A stretch of DNA of 64,000 bases from Colivivens sp964452915 (GTDB taxonomy: Bacteria > Bacteroidota > Bacteroidia > Bacteroidales > Bacteroidaceae): assembly GCA_964452915.1 (NCBI GenBank), contig CAYVNW010000008.1, positions 1 to 64,000 of the forward strand, read 5' to 3'. The position numbers and the translations under genes were made by a program. Positions within the stretch are counted from its first letter, which is position 1. Every line of letters begins with the position of its first letter. This document shows, piece after piece, positions 33,492 to 42,249 of this stretch. The notes beneath the pieces were generated by a model, which searched no databases, was not told where the DNA came from, and saw only the letters and a program-made list of their open reading frames with translations.

Positions 33492-35417
33492 TTGGATAAG
33501 AAAACTATTATAGGCTTTGTCTTGATGGCATTAGTGCTGGTATTGTTTATGGTATATGACAACTCTGCACGCAAGAACAAAGCAATTGAACAACAAAAAA
33601 AACAGGTGGTAGAAGCCATCGCCCAGCAGAAATCGGACAGCATAGCAAATGAAGTCGCAGAAAAGAAAGCCCTGAAGGAAATGGAGGAACTGACAGATTC
33701 CTCAAACGTCCTGTTCCAAGCACGCCAAGCAAACGAAGGATCAACCATCATTGAGAACGAACTGTTAAAGGTGACAATCAAAAACAAGGGAGGTCAATTG
33801 ACGCGTGTGGAACTGAAAGACAAGACCTACAAAAATCAACAAGGAGGTCAGGTCGCTCTCTTCGATAAAGACGACTCCAACATGTGCTTTCTGTTTGACG
33901 GGAAAGAAAACAACATAAAGACCGACGAACTGTATTTTGCGCCATCGAATGTGACAGACTCATCAGTCGTCATGTCACTTCCTGTAGGACAAGGAAGTAT
34001 CGACATTGCATACTGTCTCATACCAAACTCGTACATCCTGAAAATGGACATCAAGGCAAACAACCTTGACGGCTTCTTCTCGACAAAGACGAAGACGTTT
34101 GACATTATATGGGATGAGAACATGCGTCAGCAAGAAAAAGGTTGGGAGTTTGAGAACCGATACAGCACGATTACGACCAGGTCGACAGATGATGACACTG
34201 ACGAACTAAGTTCGTCCGGTTCAGACAAGGACAAAGACGAATTTGACGACGATGAAGACTACGAATGGGTAGCATTCAAGACACAATTCTTCAGCCAAAT
34301 TCTTATTGCCGACACAAAGTTCGTCCCAACCCACTTAGCATCTAAACGGTTCAATAAAAAAGAGACAAAAGGTTACCTTAAATCATATAGTGCAGAATTG
34401 ACCACCGAATTCGATACGGAGGGCAAGCGACCGACTCATCTGCACATGTACTTAGGACCGAATAAATTCTCCACCCTGAGTGAAAACGAGAAATTCATCA
34501 CATCAGAAAAAGACCTTGACCTGCAAAGCATCGTATATCTCGGATGGCCACTCATAAAGTATATTAACCGCTTCTTCATGCTTTACTTCTTTGACTTCCT
34601 TACAAGTTTGGGAATAAACATGGGAATTGTATTGCTGATACTTACACTTGTTATCAAATTTGCCGTATTTCCTCTCATGCGCAAAAGCTATCTGTCTTCA
34701 GCACGAATGAGGGTATTGCGGCCTAAGATTGAAGAAATAAGCAAGAAATATCCAAAGCAAGAGGATGCAATGCAACGCCAGCAAGAAACGATGAAAGTAT
34801 ATTCTGAATACGGTGTAAGTCCAATGGGCGGATGCCTGCCTATGCTTATACAGATGCCTATTTGGATTGCACTCTTCAACTTCATACCTAACGCAATCGA
34901 ACTTCGCGGACAATCATTCCTTTGGGCAGATGACCTCAGTACATACGATGATGTGATAAACTGGGGGACATACATTTGGGGAATCGGCGACCACCTCAGT
35001 CTGTTCTGCGTACTCTGGTGTCTGTCGACTGTTGCCAACACATGGATAAGCATGCGGCAGCAAAGAGACAGTATGAGTCCGGACCAGGCGCAACAAATGA
35101 AGATGATGCAATGGATGTCATATCTTATGCCAATTATTTTCTTCTTCACATTCAATGACTACTCAGCAGGATTGAACTACTATTACTTCATATCAGGACT
35201 CATCTCCATACTCATGATGTGGTATCTGCGCAAAACGACCGACGACACTAAGTTGCTTGCACAATTGGAAAAACGTTACCAAGAGCGAAAGGCGAACAAC
35301 AGCGGCGTGCAAAAGACATCATCACTGATGGGACGTTTACAAGCAATGGCTGAAAAGCAACAGGAAATAGTCAGACAACAGCAAGAAGAACAGCAACGCA
35401 AACAACATAAAAAATAA
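33492..35417 (+). CDS. yidC: Membrane protein insertase YidC
   Basis: 641 residues from a TTG codon. An in-frame stop lies 4 codons upstream and the first ATG is inside the membrane segment, so TTG is the only start that gives the usual MDKKTIIGFVLMAL beginning. One membrane helix (about 3-22) leads to a large periplasmic P1 domain, which contains a strongly acidic insert near 235-255 (DDDTDELSSSGSDKDKDE). The five-helix core starts near 350 with the conserved FPLMRKSYLSSARMRVLRP and YGVSPMGGCLPMLIQMP. The Q/K-rich tail (VRQQQEEQQRKQHKK) probably touches ribosomes. It inserts and folds inner-membrane proteins. Confidence 0.95.
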   Translation: MDKKTIIGFVLMALVLVLFMVYDNSARKNKAIEQQKKQVVEAIAQQKSDSIANEVAEKKALKEMEELTDSSNVLFQARQANEGSTIIENELLKVTIKNKGGQLTRVELKDKTYKNQQGGQVALFDKDDSNMCFLFDGKENNIKTDELYFAPSNVTDSSVVMSLPVGQGSIDIAYCLIPNSYILKMDIKANNLDGFFSTKTKTFDIIWDENMRQQEKGWEFENRYSTITTRSTDDDTDELSSSGSDKDKDEFDDDEDYEWVAFKTQFFSQILIADTKFVPTHLASKRFNKKETKGYLKSYSAELTTEFDTEGKRPTHLHMYLGPNKFSTLSENEKFITSEKDLDLQSIVYLGWPLIKYINRFFMLYFFDFLTSLGINMGIVLLILTLVIKFAVFPLMRKSYLSSARMRVLRPKIEEISKKYPKQEDAMQRQQETMKVYSEYGVSPMGGCLPMLIQMPIWIALFNFIPNAIELRGQSFLWADDLSTYDDVINWGTYIWGIGDHLSLFCVLWCLSTVANTWISMRQQRDSMSPDQAQQMKMMQWMSYLMPIIFFFTFNDYSAGLNYYYFISGLISILMMWYLRKTTDDTKLLAQLEKRYQERKANNSGVQKTSSLMGRLQAMAEKQQEIVRQQQEEQQRKQHKK

Positions 35418-35418
35418 T

Positions 35419-37575
35419 ATGAACAGGATACTATCAACAATAGTTCTTCTGACAATGGCAATTATCAACATACAAGCAGACGATAATTTTATTGGAAGGC
35501 AGAAGCCAGAGATCAAGGATGGGAAACTAACTCCTGAGATTCTCTGGGCAATGGGACGCATAGGAAGCTATGATGTATCGCCCGACGGGAAGTCTGTCGT
35601 ATATAACGTCAGCTATTATAGTGTAAAACAAAACAAAAGTCACACCGTAATATACCGGATTAATACAGACGGAACAGGTGAGACATTGCTCACCAGTACC
35701 ACAAACAGTGAGAGTTCTCCCAAATTTTACAGTAAAGGGACAAAGATCACTTTCCTAAGTGCTGACACAGACGGAATAAGCCAATTGTGGATGATGAATA
35801 CAAACGGCAGCGAACGCAAACAAATATCATTTTTGAAGAACGATATAGAAGACTACCTATTCTCACCCGATGGAAGCAAAGTAATCCTTATACAATCTGT
35901 GAAATCAGGAACTACCACCACCGACCTGTACCCTGACCTTGACAAAGCATCAGGAAGAGTGATTGACGAGGTTATGTTCCGCCATTGGGATGAATATGTG
36001 GAAAGTGTGCCACATCCGTTTTTGGCCGATTTCAACGGACAGACAGTGTCAGACAAACTAACAGACTTGTTAGAAGGCACGACTTATGAATGTCCTATGA
36101 AACCTTTTGGAGGTATTGAACAGCTTGCATGGAGTAATGACTCAAAGCAAATCGCATATACTTGCAGGAAGAAAACCGGGCTGGACTATGCTGTAAGTAC
36201 AGATTCCGATATATATCTGTATGACTTGCTGACTAAGAAGACAAAGAACCTGTGCAAGCCAGACGGGTACGCGGCACCAAGTTACGACTACACTCTATCA
36301 TTGAAAGATCAAGAGGTAAACAAACAAAACGGAGATCTGAGTCTTGGCTACGATATAAATCCACAATTCTCACCCGACGGTAAATATATCGCATGGCAAA
36401 GTATGAAGCACGACGGCTACGAAAGTGACCGTAACCGGTTGTGTGTATATGAGATTGCCACAGGTAAGAAACGATATGTGACAGAGAAGTTCGACAGCAA
36501 CGTTGACTCGTATTGCTGGGGCACAACAACCGATGTCATATATTTTAATGGTGTATGGCATGGGGAGACTAATATTTATCGCACGAATTTATATGGAGAA
36601 GTCTACAGGCTCACTAACGGGCAGTACGACTACACAGGTGTAGCTCTTTGCGGAAAAGACCTTGTATGCCCAAGACAATCAATGAAGGAGTCACCAGAAC
36701 TGTTTTTTGTTGACGGCTACAGTGGAGAAGCACGACAAATAACAGCAGAGAACAAGTATTTCACAGATAACGTTGCATGGGGAGACGTTATACCTCGGTG
36801 GTCAAAAACAACCGATGGGAAAGAACTGCTGTCATGGATAGTACTGCCGCCTAATTTCGACAAGAGTAAAAAATACCCTACCCTGCTATTCTGTGAAGGA
36901 GGTCCACAAAGTCCTGTCAGCCAATTTTGGAGCTACAGGTGGAACATGATGATCATGGCAGCAAACGGTTACGTGGTAGTCGCTCCAAACCGAAGAGGAC
37001 TTCCAGGATTCGGATCGAAGTGGAATGAAGAAATAAGTACGAACTATGGCGGTCAGTGCATGAAAGACTATTTGTCAGCTATTGATGATGCAACAGCATA
37101 TTATCCTTTCATCGACAAAGACCGTATAGGATGTGTAGGAGCTAGTTTTGGAGGCTTCAGCGTATACTATCTCGCAGGCAATCACGACAAGCGCTTCAAA
37201 TGCTTCATAGCACACGATGGTATTTTTAATCTCGAACAGCAGTATCTTGAAACAGAAGAAGCATGGTTCACCAATTGGGATTTGGGAGGAGCCTTTTGGC
37301 ACAAAGACAACCCTGCAGTACAACGTACATTCAGTGCATCTCCGCACCTGTTTGTAGATAAATGGGATACACCTATCCTGTGCATTTCGGGCGATAAAGA
37401 TTATCGTATACTCACATCACAAGCCATTGCTGCATTCAATGCCGCGCGCTACCGTCAGATTCCGGCAGAACTAATTATCTTTCCAGATGAAAACCATTGG
37501 GTACTAAAGCCACAAAATGGCATATTGTGGCAACGCAGGTTCTTTGCATGGCTCGACAAATGGCTCAAGGACTAA
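35419..37575 (+). CDS. S9 family serine peptidase (dipeptidyl/oligopeptidyl peptidase), exported
   Basis: 718 residues with a signal peptide (MNRILSTIVLLTMAIINIQA). The N-terminal half is a beta-propeller with repeated Sx-DG-K motifs (YDVSPDGKSVVYN, YLFSPDGSKVILI, PQFSPDGKYIAW). The alpha/beta-hydrolase half has the nucleophile Ser576 in GASFGGF, the acid near D661 in SGDKDYR and His693 in DENHWV. It resembles periplasmic DPP5-like enzymes of Bacteroidetes that remove dipeptides. It begins 1 base after yidC and is followed by three transporter genes, which suits uptake of released peptides. Confidence 0.92.
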   Translation: MNRILSTIVLLTMAIINIQADDNFIGRQKPEIKDGKLTPEILWAMGRIGSYDVSPDGKSVVYNVSYYSVKQNKSHTVIYRINTDGTGETLLTSTTNSESSPKFYSKGTKITFLSADTDGISQLWMMNTNGSERKQISFLKNDIEDYLFSPDGSKVILIQSVKSGTTTTDLYPDLDKASGRVIDEVMFRHWDEYVESVPHPFLADFNGQTVSDKLTDLLEGTTYECPMKPFGGIEQLAWSNDSKQIAYTCRKKTGLDYAVSTDSDIYLYDLLTKKTKNLCKPDGYAAPSYDYTLSLKDQEVNKQNGDLSLGYDINPQFSPDGKYIAWQSMKHDGYESDRNRLCVYEIATGKKRYVTEKFDSNVDSYCWGTTTDVIYFNGVWHGETNIYRTNLYGEVYRLTNGQYDYTGVALCGKDLVCPRQSMKESPELFFVDGYSGEARQITAENKYFTDNVAWGDVIPRWSKTTDGKELLSWIVLPPNFDKSKKYPTLLFCEGGPQSPVSQFWSYRWNMMIMAANGYVVVAPNRRGLPGFGSKWNEEISTNYGGQCMKDYLSAIDDATAYYPFIDKDRIGCVGASFGGFSVYYLAGNHDKRFKCFIAHDGIFNLEQQYLETEEAWFTNWDLGGAFWHKDNPAVQRTFSASPHLFVDKWDTPILCISGDKDYRILTSQAIAAFNAARYRQIPAELIIFPDENHWVLKPQNGILWQRRFFAWLDKWLKD

Positions 37576-37636
37576 TGTAAAGCAAACAAATCGAAGACTA
37601 TAACAAATAATAAAATACAACCTAAACAATAAACAC

Positions 37637-39007
37637 ATGACTGAAATAATTAGAAAAAAACTAAGCGATTCAGCTGCCGCACGTTGGACTGCACTTATCA
37701 TCGTGTCGTTCACAATGATGTTCGCTTACTTCTTCACCGACGTAATGTCGCCCCTTGAACCACTTCTTACTGCAGCCAAAGAAGATGGAGGACTTGGGCT
37801 TGGATGGACATCCGATGAATATGGATTCTTCTCAGGTTCATACGGATTCTTCAACGTATTTCTCCTAATGCTCTTCTTCGGGGGTATCATTCTCGATAAG
37901 TTTGGTATACGTTTCACCGGAGTTTTGGCCACAGGTTTGATGGTTGCAGGTGCACTAATCAAATGGTACGCTGTAGGCCACGACATAGAGGGAGAACTCT
38001 TTGGCTACAAGATGCAAGTTATAGTAGCATGCCTCGGCTTCGCAATATATGGCGTAGGATGCGAAATATCAGGTATCACCGTATCAAAAGTCTTAGTCAA
38101 GTGGTTCACAGGACACGAACTGGCACTTGCGATGGGCACTCAAGTAGCACTTGCACGTTTCGGAACAGCAGCTGCCTTAAGTTTCTCACTCCCGTTTGCC
38201 AAAAGTATGGGAGGAGTAAGTGCATCAGTAGGACTTGGAGCAGCAATGCTTTGCATAGCAATGATAAGCTTCCTGGTTTATTGCATTATGGACAAGAAAG
38301 AAGACAAGGCAAGAGCAACAGTAGCCACAGAACCAGAAGAGGCATTCAAGTTCTCCGACCTGCGCTCACTGTTTACAAACCGTGGTTTCTGGTATATTAC
38401 ACTGCTATGTCTTATGTTCTATGCAGGAGTATTCCCATTCCTAAAATTCGCTACTAAATTCATGATCATAAAATATGGAGTTGCTGAAGATACCGCCGGT
38501 TGGATTCCATCAATGCTGCCATACGGCACAATCATCCTTACCCCACTCTTCGGTTTCGTCTACGACAAAATTGGTAAAGGCGCCACACTTATGGTAATAG
38601 GGTCCGTACTACTGACAATTGTCCACGTAGTGTTTGCCATTTCAGGAATCACATACGTAGCCGTAGCTATCGCAATGATGGTATTACTGGGTATAGCATT
38701 CGGACTTGTACCGTCAGCCATGTGGCCATCTGTGCCGAAGATCATCCCAATGCAATTGCTTGGAACCGCATATTCTGTAATTTTCTTCATACAGAACATT
38801 GGGTTGGCTCTTGTACCAATCCTCATCGGTAAGGTAAATCAAGCAAATACCAATGCTGAAGGAGTTATTGACTATACACAAACAATGTCAATCTTCGCTA
38901 CTTTTGGCATAATTGCGATAATCATCGCTGTTTTGTTGCAAATAGAAGACAAGAAAAAAGGATACGGCTTGCAGCAAGCAAACATAAAGAAAGAAGAAGA
39001 TAAATAA
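37637..39007 (+). CDS. MFS transporter
   Basis: 456 residues with about 12 hydrophobic segments. The loop 2-3 motif FGGIILDKFGIRFTG matches the major facilitator G-x3-D-R/K-x-G signature, and a second copy FGFVYDKIGKG is in the C-terminal half. The overall look (WTSDEYGFFSGSYGFFNVFLLM) is that of a conserved Bacteroidales family, perhaps distantly related to MFSD1-type carriers. The substrate is not certain; its place between a peptidase and two peptide transporters suggests peptides or amino acids. 61 bases separate it from the peptidase gene. Confidence 0.85.
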   Translation: MTEIIRKKLSDSAAARWTALIIVSFTMMFAYFFTDVMSPLEPLLTAAKEDGGLGLGWTSDEYGFFSGSYGFFNVFLLMLFFGGIILDKFGIRFTGVLATGLMVAGALIKWYAVGHDIEGELFGYKMQVIVACLGFAIYGVGCEISGITVSKVLVKWFTGHELALAMGTQVALARFGTAAALSFSLPFAKSMGGVSASVGLGAAMLCIAMISFLVYCIMDKKEDKARATVATEPEEAFKFSDLRSLFTNRGFWYITLLCLMFYAGVFPFLKFATKFMIIKYGVAEDTAGWIPSMLPYGTIILTPLFGFVYDKIGKGATLMVIGSVLLTIVHVVFAISGITYVAVAIAMMVLLGIAFGLVPSAMWPSVPKIIPMQLLGTAYSVIFFIQNIGLALVPILIGKVNQANTNAEGVIDYTQTMSIFATFGIIAIIIAVLLQIEDKKKGYGLQQANIKKEEDK

Positions 39008-39027
39008 ATAAATAACAAAAGGTAAAT

Positions 39028-40581
39028 ATGTTTGAAAACCAACCGAAGGGACTATACGCCCTCTCATTAGCCAATACAGGTGAGCGCTTCGGCTATTACA
39101 CCATGCTTGCCATCTTCACCTTGTTCATGCAAGCCAAATTTGGATGGGATGAAGGAGAAGCCGGACAAGTATACTCAATATTCTTAGCAGTAGTGTACTT
39201 CGCACCATTCTTTGGTGGCATGCTTGCCGACAGAATAGGATACGGCAAATGCGTAGTCATCGGATTTATAGTCATGTTCCTTGGCTATCTTGGATTAGCA
39301 TTGCCAACAGCCGCCGACACAACAGGTATGGTAGTGATGTTTGTCGGATTAGCATTCGTATCGTTAGGCACAGGCTTGTTCAAGGGCAACCTACAAGTAC
39401 TTGTAGGCAATTTATATGACAACCCTAAATATTCTGCCAGCCGTGACTCTGCTTTCAGTCTGTTCTATATGGCAATAAACATAGGAGCTATGTTTGCGCC
39501 TGCAATGGCAAAGTGGATCACAAATACACACCTGGCACAATATGGCTATGTATATGATGCAGCAAACCACGATCCAGGTTATCTGGAGGCACTATATAAT
39601 TCATACGGACTATGCTTTGGAGTAGCATGTATATCGCTGATACTATCGGCAATTGTATATTTTTCATGCCGCAGTTGGTTCCGTCATGCTGATGTCACGG
39701 CCAAGCAGGCAGAACAATCTAATGCCGCAATTGAAGAACTTACACCGAAACAAACAAAAGACCGTATTGTTGCACTGCTTTTGGTTTTCGCTGTAGTAAT
39801 ATTCTTTTGGATGGCATTCCACCAAAACGGTTCGGCACTTACGTTCTTTGCTAAGAAATACACCAACCTGTCGGTATCAGGTCCACTACGTATAGGATTC
39901 AATATATTCAGCTTGGCACTCATTGCCATCTCCGTCTACACAGGATTCTCAGCATTTCAGGCAAAGAAAAAGAATACACGCATCATATGTATGATTGTAA
40001 CACTGGTTTTATGGGGCGGTGCATTTCTTCTATATCAAGGTATGGCAAACCCAACAGCAGCCCAGCCATCAGACTTCCAGCAATTCAATCCATTCTTTGT
40101 TGTTGCCCTCACACCATTTAGTATGGCTTTCTTCGGAGCATTATCTAAGAGAGGAAAGGAAGTGAGTGCACCAACCAGAATAGCATGGGGCATGGTAGTT
40201 GCAGCAATAGGCTTTGGCGTCATAACAATGGCATCAACCGGCCTAATTTCACCAATGGATCTTGGAGAGAAAAATACACAAAGCATACTGTCTCCAGGCT
40301 GGTTGATTTCCACATACTTTACGCTGACACTTGCCGAACTGCTTCTTTCACCAATGGGTATCTCATTTGTCTCAAAGGTAGCACCGCCAAAGTACAAAGG
40401 TCTGATGATGGGCGGCTGGTTTGTAGCTACCGCTATTGGTAATTATCTGAGTGCCATTCCATCCATGCTATGGAATAAGATCCCATTGATGTACAACTGG
40501 GGCATACTCATTGCCCTTTGCCTTATCAGTGCCGTCGTAATGTTTGCCTTACTGAAGAAACTGAAAAAAATGACTGCATAA
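39028..40581 (+). CDS. Proton-dependent oligopeptide transporter (POT/PTR family), first copy
   Basis: 517 residues, about 12-14 membrane segments. The POT signature is in helix 1 (NTGERFGYYTMLAIF, the ExxER-F-YY motif that couples protons), with GGMLADRIGYGKCV after helix 2 and FSLFYMAINIGAMFAP (PTR2 motif) near 150. It imports di- and tripeptides with protons. A terminator follows. The second copy 130 bases on is only moderately similar, so they are not a recent duplication. Confidence 0.94.
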   Translation: MFENQPKGLYALSLANTGERFGYYTMLAIFTLFMQAKFGWDEGEAGQVYSIFLAVVYFAPFFGGMLADRIGYGKCVVIGFIVMFLGYLGLALPTAADTTGMVVMFVGLAFVSLGTGLFKGNLQVLVGNLYDNPKYSASRDSAFSLFYMAINIGAMFAPAMAKWITNTHLAQYGYVYDAANHDPGYLEALYNSYGLCFGVACISLILSAIVYFSCRSWFRHADVTAKQAEQSNAAIEELTPKQTKDRIVALLLVFAVVIFFWMAFHQNGSALTFFAKKYTNLSVSGPLRIGFNIFSLALIAISVYTGFSAFQAKKKNTRIICMIVTLVLWGGAFLLYQGMANPTAAQPSDFQQFNPFFVVALTPFSMAFFGALSKRGKEVSAPTRIAWGMVVAAIGFGVITMASTGLISPMDLGEKNTQSILSPGWLISTYFTLTLAELLLSPMGISFVSKVAPPKYKGLMMGGWFVATAIGNYLSAIPSMLWNKIPLMYNWGILIALCLISAVVMFALLKKLKKMTA

Positions 40582-40603
40582 TACGAGGCAACATATTCAT
40601 ATC

Positions 40604-40638
40604 AAAACGCACCTTAAATAATAGAGAGGTGCGTTTTT
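40604..40638 (+). terminator. Rho-independent terminator after the first POT gene
   Basis: AAAACGCACCT (40604-40614) pairs with AGGTGCGTTTT (40627-40637), 12-base loop, T-run included in the right arm. It separates the two peptide transporter genes into different transcripts. Confidence 0.9.
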
Positions 40639-40673
40639 GTATCTGAAACAATCCACATATCAAAATAAATGCT

Positions 40674-40681
40674 TACCTTTG
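40674..40681 (+). promoter_or_regulatory. -7 box of the second POT gene
   Basis: TACCTTTG, 28 bases before the start codon. No clear -33 box. Confidence 0.55.
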
Positions 40682-40709
40682 TAGCATAATCTATTACACA
40701 AACGAAACA

Positions 40710-42242
40710 ATGACAAAGAAAACAGGTCATCCCGCAGGTTTATACCTGCTTTTTTCAACCGAAATGGCAGAACGTTTTAGTTATTTTGGAATGCGAGCCA
40801 TTTTCATTCTATACATGACAAAGATACTCATGATGAACGATGCTTTGGCAAACCAAATATACGGAAGTTACACAGGTCTCGTTTATCTCACACCCCTTAT
40901 CGGTGGAATAATATCCGACCGCTATTGGGGCAACCGCCGTTCCATCTTTGTCGGTCAGTTGCTAATGGCAGGCGGACAATTTATGATGTTCCTTAGCGCA
41001 AGCATAACAGAGCAAATACACCTAAGCATTGCTCTGATGTACATCGCACTTGCGCTCATAATATGTGGAAATGGATTTTTCAAGCCAAACATCAGTACAA
41101 TGGTAGGTGACCTCTATTCACCGGAAGACAAGCGACGTGATGGAGCGTTCACTATATTCTACATGGGCATCAACATAGGAGCATTCTTTGCACCATTGGT
41201 TTGCGGACAATTAGCGGAAATAGACTATCGCTGGGGATTTCTCGCTTCATCAATCGCTATCTTAATATCATTGGTCATCTTTGCCACTTTGAAAAGCAAA
41301 CTGCTCGTCACACCCGACGGACGTCAAGTCGGCATACCACCAGTCAGAGAGAAAGTGAAGAAAGCAGTTACGAAAGGAAACTCACAAAAGAAATCATCAA
41401 CCATGCAGGCCGTATTTTGTATCATTGGCTTTATCATCCTTTGCGCTGCAATAACATATGCCACAGATGACATTATCCAAGGAGCAATATTATCTGCCTG
41501 TGTGATGATGCCTGTATACATAATCATCGACAAGTCGCTCACCCGCATTGAACGGCGTCATATAATCGTAATATACATTATTGCATTTTTCGTCATATTC
41601 TTCTGGAGTGCATACGAACAAGCCGGAGCTTCACTCACGCTATTCACAGACCGTAATATCGACCGTGAATTTTGGGGATGGACCATGCCAACAGCATGGA
41701 CACAATCATTCAACGCACTGTTTGTAGTTGTTCTTGCCCCTATTTTCGCAGCATTGTGGACATGGCTTGACAAACACCGCATGGAGCCATCATCACCTGC
41801 AAAACAAGCAATTGGCTTGTTATTGCTGAGCATCGGATACGGATTTATCGCCATCGGAGTACACGGAGTTGATTCTACTACGAAAATCAGTATATTCTGG
41901 CTTGTGTCATTATATTTCATACACACTTGTGGCGAATTAAGCCTATCACCTATAGGTCTTTCAATGGTAACAAAACTGTCACCGGTACGTATGTCAAGCC
42001 TGTTAATGGGAGTATGGTATCTCAGTAATGCCGCTGCAAACAAATTGGCGGGAACACTCAGTAGTTTGATGCCACAATTTGATAAAACGACAGGTGAGGT
42101 TATCAAGACATCCTCACTGTTCGGACACCAAATAACAAGTTTGTTCGACTTCTTCCTGCTCTTTGTGATAATGGCAGGAGCAGCGGGAATAGTATTGCTG
42201 GTCATAAGTCCATGGCTTACAAAAATGATGAAAGACGAATAG
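40710..42242 (+). CDS. Proton-dependent oligopeptide transporter (POT/PTR family), second copy
   Basis: 510 residues with 12 or more membrane segments. The ExxERFSYFGMR motif in helix 1 (STEMAERFSYFGMRAIF), GGIISDRYWGNRRSI and the PTR2 motif FTIFYMGINIGAFFAP are all present; a charged loop near 205-225 separates the two halves. It imports small peptides with protons. It has its own promoter and runs into the FAD enzyme gene with a 7-base gap. Confidence 0.94.
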   Translation: MTKKTGHPAGLYLLFSTEMAERFSYFGMRAIFILYMTKILMMNDALANQIYGSYTGLVYLTPLIGGIISDRYWGNRRSIFVGQLLMAGGQFMMFLSASITEQIHLSIALMYIALALIICGNGFFKPNISTMVGDLYSPEDKRRDGAFTIFYMGINIGAFFAPLVCGQLAEIDYRWGFLASSIAILISLVIFATLKSKLLVTPDGRQVGIPPVREKVKKAVTKGNSQKKSSTMQAVFCIIGFIILCAAITYATDDIIQGAILSACVMMPVYIIIDKSLTRIERRHIIVIYIIAFFVIFFWSAYEQAGASLTLFTDRNIDREFWGWTMPTAWTQSFNALFVVVLAPIFAALWTWLDKHRMEPSSPAKQAIGLLLLSIGYGFIAIGVHGVDSTTKISIFWLVSLYFIHTCGELSLSPIGLSMVTKLSPVRMSSLLMGVWYLSNAAANKLAGTLSSLMPQFDKTTGEVIKTSSLFGHQITSLFDFFLLFVIMAGAAGIVLLVISPWLTKMMKDE

Positions 42243-42249
42243 ATCCTAC

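Noticed and set aside
39028..42242. Two adjacent peptide transporter genes as a recent tandem duplication.
   Set aside because: They share only family motifs, differ along most of their length and have separate promoters with a terminator between them.
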